A stretch of DNA of 64,000 nucleotides. It comes from Homoserinimonas sp. OAct 916. Its GTDB lineage: Bacteria > Actinomycetota > Actinomycetes > Actinomycetales > Microbacteriaceae. The stretch is from contig NZ_QJHB01000010.1 of the NCBI RefSeq assembly GCF_003260275.1, positions 62,001-126,000 of the forward strand. The letters run 5' to 3'. Made by a program: the position numbers and the translations under genes. The notes under the pieces are model-generated. The model did no database searches, was not told where the DNA came from, and saw only the letters and a list, made by a program, of their open reading frames with translations. Below, piece after piece: positions 25,770 through 37,375 of this stretch; position 1 is the first letter of the stretch, and every line of letters starts with the position of its first letter.

Positions 25770-27926
25770 ATGCCACTCTTGGAAATCCGCGGGCTCAGCA
25801 CGGACATCCGCCTGAGCAGGTCGACGGTGCATGCCCTCGACGAGGTGTCGCTCACCGTCGAAGCGGGCGAGACGCTCGGTCTGGTGGGCGAGTCGGGCAG
25901 CGGCAAGACAATGACGGCGTTGTCGATCGAACGCTTGCTTCCCTCAGGCGGCGACATCGTGGGCGGTGAGATCTGGTTCGACGGCGTGGACCTGGCCGCT
26001 GCCTCCGAGCAGTCGATGCGATCCATCCGCGGCGGCGACATCGGCATGATCTTCCAAGACCCGATGACCAGCCTGAACCCGGTGCAGACCATCGGCGAAC
26101 AAGTGGGCGAACCGTTGGTGCTGCACCGTGGAATGTCCGGCAGCGCAGTCCACACCGCCGTTCGAGATATGTTCGAACTGGTCGGCCTGCCGTCGACAGA
26201 ACGCAGCCTGAACACCTACCCACACCAGATGTCAGGCGGCCAGCGCCAACGTGTGATGATCGCGATGGCGCTGATCTGCGAACCCAAACTGCTGATCGCC
26301 GATGAACCGACCACAGCACTCGATGTGACCGTGCAGAAGCAGATCCTCGAACTGATCGACCGGCTGCGGGTAGAACGCAACATGGCGATGATCCTGGTCA
26401 CCCATGATCTCGGCGTGATCGCCGGACGCGCAGACCGGGTCTCTGTCATGTACGCGGGCAAGATCGCCGAGATGGCATCGACCACGACCTTGTTCGCCTG
26501 GCCCAGACACCGCTACACCGAGGCTCTGTTCGAAGCCCTTCCCGAGCGGGCCGCCGGCACCGGGATGGAGCTGTACTCGATTCCTGGTCTGCCGCCCGAC
26601 CTGGTGTCTCCCCCGCCTGCCTGCCGCTTCGCACCCCGTTGCCGATTCGCCATCGATCGCTGTCGCACGATCGTGCCCGACATGGAGGCGGTACCAGACG
26701 ACTCGTTGACCGAACCGGGCTCCGTGCAGGAGTTCGCCTGCTTCGTGCCCTGCACAGGACCGCTTCTCTCGGCCGATGAACTCGTCGCTCGGCACGAGCT
26801 CGACGCACGTCCGGTCGACGTGGCCGATCGCGCCTGGGTGGCACCCACCACCGAAGTGCCAGAAGACGGCGTCACGCTCCTGCGCACCGAGGACCTGGTC
26901 AAAGACTTCCCCGTCACGGCCGGTGCCATCACTCGGCGGCGGGTCGGAGCGATCAGCGCGGTGGCCGGGGTGAGCATCTCCATCGGGCGCGGGCAGACAC
27001 TCGGGCTGGTTGGCGAATCGGGCTGCGGCAAGACGACTCTGGGTCGCCTGGTGGTGGGGTTGGAGAAGCCCAGCAGCGGTTCGGTCCTTTTTCGCGGGCG
27101 CCGGGTACAGATGTTACGCGGCGCCGAGGCTCGGGAGGGCCGGCGCAACATCCAGTTCATGTTCCAAGACTCCTACGCGTCGCTCGACCCCCGCATGCGC
27201 GTGCGAAGCGTGCTGCGTGAACCGCTGGAGATCCAGCACGTCGGCAACTCCCGCGACCGGAACAAGCGAGTCGACGAATTGCTCGACGCCGTCGGCCTGC
27301 CACGCAGCGCGGCCGAGAGGTACCCGCACGAGTTCTCTGGCGGACAGCGCCAACGCATCGGCCTGGCCCGCGCCCTTGCCCTCCAACCCGCCCTGATTGT
27401 CGCCGACGAGCCAGTCTCCGCCCTGGATGTCTCCATCCAGGCGCAGGTGCTCAACCTGATGAAGGAGCTGCAGCGAGACCGTGAGCTCGCCTACCTGTTC
27501 ATCAGCCACGACCTCTCGGTGGTGCGCTACCTCAGCGACATGATCGCCGTCATGTATCTCGGCAAACTGGTGGAGATCGGCCCGGCCGCCGACGTCTACG
27601 CCCGTCCGCAGCACCACTACACCCGCGGCCTGATCGACACGATCCCGATCGCCGACCCTGCCGCCGAGCGCGCGAAAGCCAGACTCGGCGTGCGGGGGGA
27701 GCTTCCGAGCGCGATGAACCCGCCCAGCGGCTGCCGGTTTCGCACACGCTGCCCCGCGGCGCAGGAGATCTGCGCACGAATCGAGCCACCTCTGCAGGTC
27801 GGCGGAGGTGGCATTCGGCCCCATCCCCTGCCCACGTCGAGCGGACCTGCCAGCCACCTGGTTGCCTGCCACTTCCCGCTGAACACCGAGGCGGTGGTGC
27901 ACAAGACCGGACGGAAAGGCTCCTGA
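25770..27926 (+). CDS. ABC transporter ATP-binding protein, DppD-DppF fusion
   Basis: 718 residues with two nucleotide-binding domains in one chain. NBD1: Walker A GESGSGKT (about residues 40-47), signature MSGGQRQR, Walker [13 protein letters not shown], then the oligopeptide-specific Cys-rich [17 protein letters not shown]2 (from about residue 370): Walker A GESGCGKT, signature FSGGQRQR, Walker [13 protein letters not shown], then [14 protein letters not shown]. Single-chain D/F fusions are common in actinobacteria. A near-perfect ribosome-binding site AAGGAGG stands 9 nt before ATG. It powers the importer encoded just upstream. The gap of 55 bp to dppC holds no obvious terminator. Confidence 0.95.
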   Translation: MPLLEIRGLSTDIRLSRSTVHALDEVSLTVEAGETLGLVGESGSGKTMTALSIERLLPSGGDIVGGEIWFDGVDLAAASEQSMRSIRGGDIGMIFQDPMTSLNPVQTIGEQVGEPLVLHRGMSGSAVHTAVRDMFELVGLPSTERSLNTYPHQMSGGQRQRVMIAMALICEPKLLIADEPTTALDVTVQKQILELIDRLRVERNMAMILVTHDLGVIAGRADRVSVMYAGKIAEMASTTTLFAWPRHRYTEALFEALPERAAGTGMELYSIPGLPPDLVSPPPACRFAPRCRFAIDRCRTIVPDMEAVPDDSLTEPGSVQEFACFVPCTGPLLSADELVARHELDARPVDVADRAWVAPTTEVPEDGVTLLRTEDLVKDFPVTAGAITRRRVGAISAVAGVSISIGRGQTLGLVGESGCGKTTLGRLVVGLEKPSSGSVLFRGRRVQMLRGAEAREGRRNIQFMFQDSYASLDPRMRVRSVLREPLEIQHVGNSRDRNKRVDELLDAVGLPRSAAERYPHEFSGGQRQRIGLARALALQPALIVADEPVSALDVSIQAQVLNLMKELQRDRELAYLFISHDLSVVRYLSDMIAVMYLGKLVEIGPAADVYARPQHHYTRGLIDTIPIADPAAERAKARLGVRGELPSAMNPPSGCRFRTRCPAAQEICARIEPPLQVGGGGIRPHPLPTSSGPASHLVACHFPLNTEAVVHKTGRKGS

Positions 27927-27989
27927 CCCGGCCCACGTCACAGCTTCGGTCGGTCGGAAGTGGGCCCGGAGCCGGATACTCTTGAAAGA

Positions 27990-28892
27990 ATGAAATTCGC
28001 GCACGTCCTCAAACCAGCCACGCCCACGAGCGAACCCGGCGATTGGGGACCAATCCCCCACCTCGCGGTGATCAGGGATCTCGAGGCGTTGATACTGGAA
28101 GAGTTCATGGACGACGCCCCGCGCGACCTCCAGGATCTGATTGAACAAGGCCCCGAGGCCTTACGCCGTGTGAAGGCGATTGTCGATAACGCCACCGCGA
28201 ACCGCGTGGCGGGTACGCCCATGTCAGAGCTCGGCAGCGCGTCTGCGGTGCTTCGACCACCGGTGATCCTCGCCATCGGCTTGAACTATGCCGCACATTC
28301 GGCGGAGCTCGCGCTGCGCGCCGACACCAAGCCGACCGTCTTCTCCCTCTGGCCCAATTCGCTCACCGGCCACGAGGCCGTCACCAGGTGGCCCGCAAAA
28401 CTCAGCACCAGCATCGACTATGAGGCGGAACTCGGCGTGATCATCGGTCGCCCCGCATCGAATGTTTCGGTCGCCCGGGCGCTCGACCACGTCTTCGGCT
28501 ACACCGTGGTGAATGACATCACCGCCCGCGACATCCAGTTCTCCGAGGCCCAATGGTCACGGTGCAAGTCGTTTGACGGGTTCACGCCAACAGGGCCGGT
28601 CGTCGTCACCGCCGACCAGATCCCCGACCCGCAAGACCTGTGGCTCACCACCAACCTGGACGGCAAGATCATGCAGGATGCCTCGACCGGGGACATGGTG
28701 CGCACGGTCGCCGAGGTGATCTCGTACCTGTCGCAATCCACAACGCTGATGCCCGGCACATTGATCTCAACCGGCAGCCCCGGCGGGGCCGGCTACTCGC
28801 GCGACCCCCAGGTGTTCCTCGGAGACCACTCAACCGTGACCGTGACCATCGACAGGATCGGCCAGCTGACCACCTACTGCCGGATGGTTTGA
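27990..28892 (+). CDS. Fumarylacetoacetate hydrolase-fold protein
   Basis: 300-residue member of the FAH superfamily from ATG 27990 (MKFAHVLKPATPTSEPGDWG). Core segments: ILAIGLNYAAHSAE, SIDYEAELGVIIGRPASNVS with the metal-binding acidic residues, VNDITARDIQFSEAQW and the GTLISTGSPGGAGYSRDP loop. Members hydrolyse or decarboxylate diketo acids; the reaction is not readable here. It lies 63 bp after the peptide importer ATPase and may be read through with it, ending at a bidirectional terminator. The other FAH gene in the window (39321) is only moderately similar. Confidence 0.9.
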   Translation: MKFAHVLKPATPTSEPGDWGPIPHLAVIRDLEALILEEFMDDAPRDLQDLIEQGPEALRRVKAIVDNATANRVAGTPMSELGSASAVLRPPVILAIGLNYAAHSAELALRADTKPTVFSLWPNSLTGHEAVTRWPAKLSTSIDYEAELGVIIGRPASNVSVARALDHVFGYTVVNDITARDIQFSEAQWSRCKSFDGFTPTGPVVVTADQIPDPQDLWLTTNLDGKIMQDASTGDMVRTVAEVISYLSQSTTLMPGTLISTGSPGGAGYSRDPQVFLGDHSTVTVTIDRIGQLTTYCRMV

Positions 28893-28942
28893 CCGAAAAC
28901 GCAGATGCTCCGGCACCGGCCGGGGCATCCTCACATTTTCGG
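28893..28942. terminator. Bidirectional intrinsic terminator
   Basis: Stem GATGCTCCGG / CCGGGGCATC (one G-T wobble) with a 6-nt loop (28904-28929), flanked by CCGAAAA on the left and TTTTCGG on the right. It thus has a T-run in either direction. It sits exactly between two convergent genes, the FAH protein and the aspartase. Confidence 0.85.
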
Positions 28943-28949
28943 TTGTTCC

Positions 28950-30470
<1,521 letters not shown>

Positions 30471-30624
30471 GTATGGCTCCGTTGCCTGCTCGGGGGCGAT
30501 AGCTCAATGCTCTGACGAGTACCGAGTCTATCGCACCGCGAGGCCGACCATTCGAGCGCTGGAGCACAGGGTGAGCGCACCCGGTCAGGCCGCCGGGCAA
30601 CGAACCGAGTCTCGGGGCATCCGG

Positions 30625-32064
30625 TCAACTGAGGCGGCGGAGCACCCTGCGGATCAGCTTCTCCTTGCCCTCGGTGAACGGCGGATAGATCAGCTGCAGT
30701 GTGTCTGGAGTGAGTCGTTTGCTCAGCACCGCCTTGCGGTGGCTGAACGTGTCCAGCGACCATTCGCCGTGGTATGCGCCCATTCCCGATTCACCGACAC
30801 CGCCGAAGGGCAGCCCGGCCACGCTGAGCTGGGCGGCCGGCACTCCGAACCCCACACCACCCGAACTGGTCTCGGTGAGGAAGCGTCGCCGCACCCGGGC
30901 CGAATCGCTGAATACGTACAGTGCCAGCGGTTTGTCACCGCATCGAATGAATCCGATGGCATCGTCGACGGAGTCAACGGTCACGACCGGCAGGATGGGC
31001 CCGAAGATCTCTTCGGCCATCACGGCCGAGTCTCGGGGCACGTCCATCAGGATCGTCGGCCCCAGGTACCGGGTCTTCGCATCGGCCTGGTCCCACCCGC
31101 CGAGCGCGATGCGCCCGTCGCCGAGCAGCCCGGTCAGACGTGTGAAGTGCTTGTCGTTGACGATCCGACCGTAGTCGGGGTTCGATGCCGGATCATCCCC
31201 GTAGAACTCGCGCACCGCCGCCACCAGGTGCGGTTCGAGCGCGGCGGCGACCTGTTTCGTGGCCAAGAGGTAGTCGGGGGCGACACAGGTCTGGCCGGCG
31301 TTCAAGAATTTTCCCCAGACGATACGCTTGGCCGCCGCCTTCAGGTCGACGCCTTCGTCGATGAAGGTGGGCGATTTCCCACCCAACTCCAGCGTGACCG
31401 GGGTGAGATTCTTCACCGCGGCGGCCATCACGATGCGCCCGACGGTGCCGTTGCCGGTGTAGAAGATGTGGTCGAATCGCTGATCGAGCAGCTGGGTCGT
31501 CTCGCAGACCGCTCCCTCGACGACAGCGACAGCACGGGGATCGAGATACTGCGGAACCAGACGGGCCAGCAGCGCGGATGTCGCCGGAGCCAGTTCGCTC
31601 GGTTTCGCAACCACTGCGTTTCCGGCCGCGAGCGCCCCGATGACCGGGCCCAGAAGGAGTTGCACCGGATAGTTCCACGGCGCGATCACCAACACGACAC
31701 CCAATGGTTCACGCATCACCCGGGCACTGGCCGGCAGCAGGGCGGCGGGAGCCGGTACCCGATCCGGGCGCAGCCACCGCTTGAGGTTCTTCAGGGTGTG
31801 GTCGATCTCGGCGACGAGAAAGCCGATCTCGGTCACCTCCGACTCGACCGGCGATTTGCCCAGGTCGTCGAAAAGAGCGGTCTCCAACTCCGTTGCGCGG
31901 TCGAGAAGAAGGCGGCGAAGACCTTCGAGCTGGCGACGCCGCCACGCCACCGGCTTGGTCACACCCGCGTCGAACATCTCGCGCAGGCCTGTCACCCGGC
32001 CTGCAATCATCGATGAATCGTCATCGTTCGTCTTCGAACCCTGTGAATTCTCAATCGCCGTCAT
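30625..32064 (-). CDS. Aldehyde dehydrogenase family protein
   Basis: 479-residue NAD(P)-dependent dehydrogenase of the class 3 / coniferyl-aldehyde type. Motifs: IAPWNYPVQLLLGPVIGALA, TGNGTVGRIVMAAA, catalytic Glu in VTLELGGKSP, nucleophile Cys in NAGQTCVAPDYLL, and EEIFGPILPV. The C-terminus continues TFSHRKAVLSK.......YPP, typical of short-form fatty-aldehyde dehydrogenases. Chosen start ATG 32064 follows GGGGGT; 42 further upstream residues lack family character. It probably oxidises fatty or aromatic aldehydes. A 154-bp gap separates it from aspA. Confidence 0.93.
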   Translation of the reverse strand: MTAIENSQGSKTNDDDSSMIAGRVTGLREMFDAGVTKPVAWRRRQLEGLRRLLLDRATELETALFDDLGKSPVESEVTEIGFLVAEIDHTLKNLKRWLRPDRVPAPAALLPASARVMREPLGVVLVIAPWNYPVQLLLGPVIGALAAGNAVVAKPSELAPATSALLARLVPQYLDPRAVAVVEGAVCETTQLLDQRFDHIFYTGNGTVGRIVMAAAVKNLTPVTLELGGKSPTFIDEGVDLKAAAKRIVWGKFLNAGQTCVAPDYLLATKQVAAALEPHLVAAVREFYGDDPASNPDYGRIVNDKHFTRLTGLLGDGRIALGGWDQADAKTRYLGPTILMDVPRDSAVMAEEIFGPILPVVTVDSVDDAIGFIRCGDKPLALYVFSDSARVRRRFLTETSSGGVGFGVPAAQLSVAGLPFGGVGESGMGAYHGEWSLDTFSHRKAVLSKRLTPDTLQLIYPPFTEGKEKLIRRVLRRLS

Positions 32065-32210
32065 ACCCCCATCATGCGCGAACTCCGGCTTCGGCGCACA
32101 ATGTCTGCGCCCCAGGGCGGCCTGCGCGCCCTTCAGACCAGAATGTGGGTTATTCCTCCCTGCGTTGATGGCCGAACCATGGTGTGTCACACGCTGGTGC
32201 CCGTTTGATG

Positions 32211-32951
32211 TCAGACCAATCCAGATGCCCCCAGCAACAGACCGATTCCATAGGTTGCAGCGAGGGCCAGTGCTCCACCCACGACAACGCGAACGGCGGC
32301 GCGCCGCCGTGAACTGCCGCCGATCGCGGCGGCGAGCGTACCCGTGATCGCCAACGCCACAAGAACGACGACAAACGTGACGACAACCCGCCAGGGCTCA
32401 GGGGTCAGCAGGATCGCGAGCAACGGCAGGATCGCTCCGACGGTGAACGCAAGCGCAGATGCGAATGCGGCATGCCACGGGCTGACCAGGTCCGACTCGC
32501 TGATATTCAGCTCGGCGGACAGATGGGCGGCGAGCGCGTCGTGCTCGGTGAGTTCGACAGCCACCCGGTGCGCGGTCTCCGGGCTGAGGCCCTTCGACTG
32601 GTAGATGCCGGCCAGCTCCGCGAGTTCTGCTTCTGGCTCCTCCGCCAGTTCCCGGGTCTCCTTGGCGATCAGTGCTTTCTCGCTGTCGCTCTGGCTGCTG
32701 ACGGAGACATACTCACCAAGGGCCATCGAGATTGCCCCGCCGACGAGCGCAGCCACTCCCGCGATGAGGATCACCTGTGGGGAGGTGGTGGCGCCGGCGA
32801 CACCGACCACCGTGGCAGCGACCGACACGATGCCGTCGTTCGCACCGAGCACGCCCGCGCGCAGCCAGTTGAGTCGCTGCGCGAAACTGCCCTGATGTGG
32901 TTCGCCAGGATGCTGGTCAGGAACTGGAATCGCCGTCGCGTCTGTCGTCAT
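32211..32951 (-). CDS. VIT1/CCC1-family transporter
   Basis: 246-residue membrane protein of the vacuolar iron transporter family (Fe2+/Mn2+ transport proposed from plant and yeast relatives). Signature LNWLRAGVLGANDGIVSVAA, then IAGVAALVGGAISMALGEYVSVSSQSDSEKALI, about five helices, and a cytoplasmic helical middle segment (ETRELAEEPEAELAELAGIY...ELTEHDALAAHLSAE) carrying metal-binding type acidic and His residues. There is no ferritin-like extension. It is flanked by same-strand genes but with 146-bp and 173-bp gaps, so probably monocistronic. Confidence 0.9.
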   Translation of the reverse strand: MTTDATAIPVPDQHPGEPHQGSFAQRLNWLRAGVLGANDGIVSVAATVVGVAGATTSPQVILIAGVAALVGGAISMALGEYVSVSSQSDSEKALIAKETRELAEEPEAELAELAGIYQSKGLSPETAHRVAVELTEHDALAAHLSAELNISESDLVSPWHAAFASALAFTVGAILPLLAILLTPEPWRVVVTFVVVLVALAITGTLAAAIGGSSRRRAAVRVVVGGALALAATYGIGLLLGASGLV

Positions 32952-33124
32952 ACGACCACTTTAAGCGCTCGTCAGGCAACATTTCCAGCAAGGGGAGCCT
33001 CCCCTTGCCCTGCCCTCCCAGGTCACTGTGCGGCCCCCGAAATCACATACCCAGAAACCACGGGTTCGGCGCGGCGGCAAAACCCGACCCTCACCTCGCC
33101 GCTTTCCGGCAACCTGGCCCAGGG

Positions 33125-34630
33125 CTAGGCTCCGATCAGAACCTCGATCGGACCGCGCACGAAGTAGAGCAGAAAGCCGACGGCGACGATCCAGAGCAGT
33201 GGCGAGATCCCCTTGCCCCTTCCGGAAAGCGTGCGCACCACCACCCAGCTGATGAAGCCGACGCCGATCCCGTTGGCGATCGAGTAGGTCAGCGGCATCA
33301 CGACAATGGTCAGGAACACGGGCAGGTTGATCGAGAAGTCGCTCCAGTCGATCTCACGGATCTGCGAGACCATCAGCACACCCACCACGACGAGCGCCGC
33401 CCCCGCGACCTCGAGCGGCACCACCTGGGTCAGCGGTGTGAAGAACATGGCGGCCAGGAAGAGTACCCCAGTGATCACGCTCGCAAAGCCGGTGCGCGCA
33501 CCCTCGCCGACACCGGCCGCGGAGTCGATGAAGATGGTGTTCGATGACGAGGAGGTGGCGCCGCCGGCGACCGCACCGATTCCCTCGACGATCAGCGAGG
33601 ATTTGAGTCGGGGGAAGTTGCCCCTGGCGTCCTGCAGCCCGGCCTCACGGGTCAGACCAGTAAGGGTGCCGACCGCGTCGAAGAAGTTGGTGAACACCAG
33701 GGTGAAGACCAGCATCACGGCGGCGAGGATGCCGATGCGTTCGAAGGCACCGAAGCTGAATGCACCGATCAGGCCCAAGTCGGGCAGCGATACGATCGCC
33801 TGCGGAAGTTCGGGGACGTTCAGGCTCCAACCGCCCGGGTTCTCGAACGAGCCGCCGAGTTTGAAGATCCACTCGGCGACGATGGCGATGACGGTGGTGC
33901 TGACAATTCCGATCAGCAGCGCACCCTTGACCTTGCGGGCCATCAAGATGCCCATGATCAACAGTCCGAGAATGAAAACGAGGGTGGGGATCGTGGTGAT
34001 CGAGCCGGCGTCACCGAGTTGGACCGGCGGTGAATTGGCGCCGCTGGTGCGCACGAATCCCGCGTCGACCAGGCCGATGAACGCGATGAACATGCCGATT
34101 CCGACGGTGATGGCCGTCTTCAGCGGGGCTGGCACCGCCTGGAAGATCATTTCGCGCAGTTTCGTCGCCGACAGAACCACGATGATCAGGCCATTGATCA
34201 CCACGAGGCCCATTGCCTCGGCCCAGGTGACCTGGCCAACCACGCTCACGGCGAGGAAGGAGTTGATGCCGAGACCTGCTGCAAGACCGAACGGCAGGTT
34301 CGCCACCAGGCCGAACAGGATCGTCATGACACCGGCGGTGAGCCCGGTCACTGCGGCGACCTGGGCGCCGTCGAGCGCTGCGCCGGTGACGTCAGGTTGA
34401 CCGCCGAGGATCAGCGGGTTCAGGATGACGATGTAGGCCATGGTCATGAACGTGACCAAGCCACCGCGCACCTCGCGGCTGAGTGTGGAATTGCGCTTGG
34501 AGATCTCGAAGAACAGGTCAAGCCGGGTCTTCAGCCCAGAGCCCGCCGGGGCCATCCGACTGCGGAACGATGTCGATTCGACCTCCTCGCCGTGTGATGG
34601 TTCGGTCTGGTCGGTGGCCGGACGTTTCAT
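33125..34630 (-). CDS. NCS2-family purine permease (AzgA/PbuG-like)
   Basis: 501-residue proton-coupled hypoxanthine/guanine/adenine transporter type with about 12-14 helices. Start MKRPATDQTEPSHGEEV at ATG 34630 follows GAAGGACACC; the open frame upstream overlaps the divergent gene region. Family segments are FFEISKRNSTLSREVRGGLVTFMTMAYIVILNP, FGLVANLPFGLAAGLGINSF, LVFTNFFDAVGTLTGL and SSSNTIFIDSAAGVGEGART. Uptake of purine bases would complement the pseudouridine salvage genes nearby. Confidence 0.93.
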   Translation of the reverse strand: MKRPATDQTEPSHGEEVESTSFRSRMAPAGSGLKTRLDLFFEISKRNSTLSREVRGGLVTFMTMAYIVILNPLILGGQPDVTGAALDGAQVAAVTGLTAGVMTILFGLVANLPFGLAAGLGINSFLAVSVVGQVTWAEAMGLVVINGLIIVVLSATKLREMIFQAVPAPLKTAITVGIGMFIAFIGLVDAGFVRTSGANSPPVQLGDAGSITTIPTLVFILGLLIMGILMARKVKGALLIGIVSTTVIAIVAEWIFKLGGSFENPGGWSLNVPELPQAIVSLPDLGLIGAFSFGAFERIGILAAVMLVFTLVFTNFFDAVGTLTGLTREAGLQDARGNFPRLKSSLIVEGIGAVAGGATSSSSNTIFIDSAAGVGEGARTGFASVITGVLFLAAMFFTPLTQVVPLEVAGAALVVVGVLMVSQIREIDWSDFSINLPVFLTIVVMPLTYSIANGIGVGFISWVVVRTLSGRGKGISPLLWIVAVGFLLYFVRGPIEVLIGA

Positions 34631-34802
34631 GGTGTCCTTCGGTGGTGGAGGGTGGTCATCGAGTTCACAGCCTAGCGAAAACAGTGAGGTTCCCGGTACG
34701 GTTTGACCCGTTGTATTCTTGCCCGACGGGCCACTGCCGGGCCAATCTGTCAACCGCACCGTGCAATCCGATGCAACGCTGGGTGAGAGGGGTGAGGATC
34801 TG

Positions 34803-35399
34803 ATGGAGCACGACATCCACCTGGCTGGCTTCGGGGTCAGGCTCGAACCGCTGACGGTCGATCACGCTGCTGCGCTCAATGCGCTGGTTGATGACGATCT
34901 CTGGGCGGGAATGACCTCCCCCAGACCCCGCACCGCGGCTGAGCACGCCCGTGCAATCATCGCCCAGATCGCCGCCCCCGGTGGCGTCTCGTTCGCGGTC
35001 ATCGGCGACGATGATTCGGTGCGCGGCTCCACCAGTTTCTACGACCTGGTGCCTGCCCAGCAGCGTGTGGAGGTGGGCAGCACGTTCTACGGGAGGCACT
35101 GGTGGGGTGGCCGAACGAATCCAGCGGTGAAGTGGTTGATGTTCTCGCATGCGTTCGATGCTCTCGACGTGTACCGGGTGGGGTTGCGCTGCGACAGCCG
35201 GAACACGCGCAGCGTGGGCGCGATGATCCGTCTCGGCGCGATCCCAGAGGGCGTGTTGCGCGGGCATCGGGTGGCAGCCGACGGCAGCCGCGGTGATTCT
35301 GCGTACTTCTCGGTTCTGCTGCCGGAATGGCCGACGGTGCGCGCTGCTCTTGAGGGGCGCCTCGAGCAGCGCCTCGAGCAGCGCCTCGACGGGCTGTGA
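34803..35399 (+). CDS. GNAT-family N-acetyltransferase (RimJ/RimL-like)
   Basis: 198 residues from ATG 34803 (MEHDIHLAGFGVRLEPL), preceded by GGTGAGGATCTG. It shows the Acetyltransf_3 pattern RLEPLTVDHAAALNAL, VGSTFYGRHWWGGRTNPAVKWLM and LDVYRVGLRCDSRNTRSVGAMIRLGAIPEGVLRGH, as in ribosomal-protein or small-molecule acetyltransferases. The substrate is unknown. The C-terminus has a short tandem repeat (LEGRLEQRLEQRLDGL). Confidence 0.9.
   Translation: MEHDIHLAGFGVRLEPLTVDHAAALNALVDDDLWAGMTSPRPRTAAEHARAIIAQIAAPGGVSFAVIGDDDSVRGSTSFYDLVPAQQRVEVGSTFYGRHWWGGRTNPAVKWLMFSHAFDALDVYRVGLRCDSRNTRSVGAMIRLGAIPEGVLRGHRVAADGSRGDSAYFSVLLPEWPTVRAALEGRLEQRLEQRLDGL
35358..35389 (+). repeat. 12-bp in-frame tandem repeat
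   Basis: CGCCTCGAGCAG is repeated 2.7 times and encodes the repeated R-L-E-Q at the C-terminus of the acetyltransferase. The unit length is a multiple of three, so the frame is kept. It contains XhoI-type CTCGAG twice. Confidence 0.85.
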
Positions 35400-35414
35400 G
35401 CTGCCGTCCGCCCG

Positions 35415-35443
35415 GTGACAAATCTGACCTATTCGAGTAACAT
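35415..35443 (+). promoter_or_regulatory. Putative sigma-70-type promoter of psuG
   Basis: GTGACA (35415-35420; 5 of 6 to TTGACA) and TAACAT (35438-35443; 4 of 6 to TATAAT) are separated by exactly 17 bp, 77 bp upstream of the psuG start. One of the better promoter matches in the window. Confidence 0.5.
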
Positions 35444-35519
35444 GTGTATTTCGCGAGGCGTTCGCGACTTCACTGCCGGAGATCCTCCGCAGGTCGCTAT
35501 CGTCAAGGAGAATCTTCCT

Positions 35520-36437
35520 ATGTCCGCACCCTTCACCGTTTCGGATGCCGTTGCCCAGGCTCTGGCCGAGAACCGCCCCGTCGTCGCCCTGGAGTCGACC
35601 ATCATCTCGCACGGGCTCCCCCGACCGCGCAACCTCGAGGCGGCGAAGGAGTTCGAACAGATCCTCACCGATATGGGAGTCACCCCGGCGACGATCGCCG
35701 TGCTCGATGGAGTTCCGCAGATCGGACTCGACGACGAGGGTGTTCGCCGTATCGCAGAAGAGGAAATGGCCAAGGCCAGTGTGCGCGACCTCCCGATCCT
35801 GATGGCTCGGGCCGGAAACGGCGCCACGACCGTGGCTTCAACGGCCTACCTCGCCGCCAAGGCGGGTATCCGCGTGTTCTCGACCGGAGGGCTCGGCGGG
35901 GTGCACCGCGGCGCCAGTGAAACCTTCGACGAGTCTGCCGACCTCTCCTCGCTCGCCGTCTCACCGATCACCGTCGTCTCCGCCGGTGTGAAGTCGGTGC
36001 TCGACATCGCCGCCACCCTGGAGCGTCTGGAGACACTCAGTGTGCCCGTGATCGGCTACCGCACCTCGACGTTCCCGAGCTTCTGGCTGCGGGAGTCCGA
36101 GTTCCCGCTCGACTGGCGAGTCGAGTCGGCCGAGGAGATCGCGCGCGTGATGCGCAGCCAGGATGCGATCGGCCACGGCCAGGGCATCGCGGTTGCGAAT
36201 CCGTTGCCCGTCGACCAGCAGTGGGAGCCGGCCGAGCACGACCGGATCGTCGCGGAGGCGCTGGCTGCGGCCGATGCGCAGGGCATTCACGGAAAGGCCG
36301 TCACCCCGTTCCTGCTGGGCTACATTGTCGATGCGTCGGGCGGCACCAGCCTCGAGGTGAACCTCGACATCGCGCGCAACAACGTGCGGCTGGGTGGCGA
36401 GATCGCGATCGCGTGGTCTGCACTGACCAATGCGTGA
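35520..36437 (+). CDS. psuG: Pseudouridine-5'-phosphate glycosidase
   Basis: 305-residue enzyme that splits pseudouridine 5'-phosphate to uracil and ribose-5-phosphate (C-C glycosidic cleavage). Active-site segments are ALESTIISHGLPRP with the conserved Glu, ARAGNGATTVASTAYLAA, FSTGGLGGVHRGA and VVSAGVKSVLDI, whose Lys corresponds to the Schiff-base lysine of E. coli PsuG. ATG 35520 follows AAGGAGAATC; an upstream frame extension to 35415 lies in the promoter. The end overlaps psuK by 8 bp. Confidence 0.95.
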   Translation: MSAPFTVSDAVAQALAENRPVVALESTIISHGLPRPRNLEAAKEFEQILTDMGVTPATIAVLDGVPQIGLDDEGVRRIAEEEMAKASVRDLPILMARAGNGATTVASTAYLAAKAGIRVFSTGGLGGVHRGASETFDESADLSSLAVSPITVVSAGVKSVLDIAATLERLETLSVPVIGYRTSTFPSFWLRESEFPLDWRVESAEEIARVMRSQDAIGHGQGIAVANPLPVDQQWEPAEHDRIVAEALAAADAQGIHGKAVTPFLLGYIVDASGGTSLEVNLDIARNNVRLGGEIAIAWSALTNA

Positions 36438-37356
36438 ACACTCCGACCCGAGAACCGCCGGGGCTGATGCCGGCCGGGTACTCGTGTTCGGCGATGTGAT
36501 CGACGACATCATCGTCATTCCCCGTGCACCGATCCGACCCGACACCGACACATTCGCGCAGATCGACCGGCGGGCGGGCGGATCGGCCTCGAACGTCGCC
36601 AGCTGGCTCGGTGCGCTTGGCGTTGAGGTCGATTTTCTCGGCCATGTCGGCGCAGCGGACGTCACCAGGCACGTCGCCGAGTTCGCGGCGCACGGGGTGC
36701 GGGCCCACCTGGTCGGCCATGACGACCTGCCCACGGGCACGATCGTCGTCATCGTTGACCCCGCGCTGCACAGCCGCACCATGCTCACCGAGAAGGGTGC
36801 CAACGTTGTGGCCGGGCCCGCAGATGTCACCGTCAGCGCGCTGGAAGGAATCAGCCACGTGCACTTCACCGGTTACACGATCTTCAGCGGGGCCCCGCCC
36901 GCAGACTTCCAGGCGATGATCGCCCGGGTGCACGCTGCGGGTGCGACGGTCTCGGTGGATCCCTCGTCGGTCGGCTTTCTCGCCGACGGCGGCGTGGAGA
37001 TGTTTCAGAGTGCCGTGCACGGTTGCGACGTGTTGCTGCCCAACCTCGATGAAGGGATGGTGCTCACCGCGTTGACCGACCCGGCCGCGATCGTCGAGGC
37101 GCTCACCGCGCGGTTCCCGGTGGTGGCGATGTCGCTCGGCGCCGACGGTGCGATCGTGCAAGAGACCGGGGGTGCCCCGTTCCGGGTTCCGACGCTCGCA
37201 GACACCCCCATCGACACCACCGGCGCGGGCGACGCGTTCGCGGCCGGCTTCCTCGCATCCTGGCTGGTCGACGGCGACGTGCGCGCTGCCGCCGAATCAG
37301 GGTCGCGGGCCTCTGCCCGCGCGGTATCCGCCACCGGTGCCCGCCCGGTTCACTGA
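36430..37356 (+). CDS. psuK: Pseudouridine kinase-like PfkB carbohydrate kinase
   Basis: 308-residue PfkB kinase with RRAGGSASNVASWLGALG (signature 1 region), FLGHVGAADVTRHVAEF and DTTGAGDAFAAGFLASWL (signature 2, catalytic Asp). Its overlap with psuG points to pseudouridine kinase (pseudouridine to pseudouridine 5'-phosphate), the first step of the pathway. Family sequence alone would allow another nucleoside or sugar. No dedicated pseudouridine transporter (PsuT) is adjacent. Confidence 0.87.
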   Translation: MREHSDPRTAGADAGRVLVFGDVIDDIIVIPRAPIRPDTDTFAQIDRRAGGSASNVASWLGALGVEVDFLGHVGAADVTRHVAEFAAHGVRAHLVGHDDLPTGTIVVIVDPALHSRTMLTEKGANVVAGPADVTVSALEGISHVHFTGYTIFSGAPPADFQAMIARVHAAGATVSVDPSSVGFLADGGVEMFQSAVHGCDVLLPNLDEGMVLTALTDPAAIVEALTARFPVVAMSLGADGAIVQETGGAPFRVPTLADTPIDTTGAGDAFAAGFLASWLVDGDVRAAAESGSRASARAVSATGARPVH

Positions 37357-37375
37357 CCCTGCGGGTCGTCTGCGT

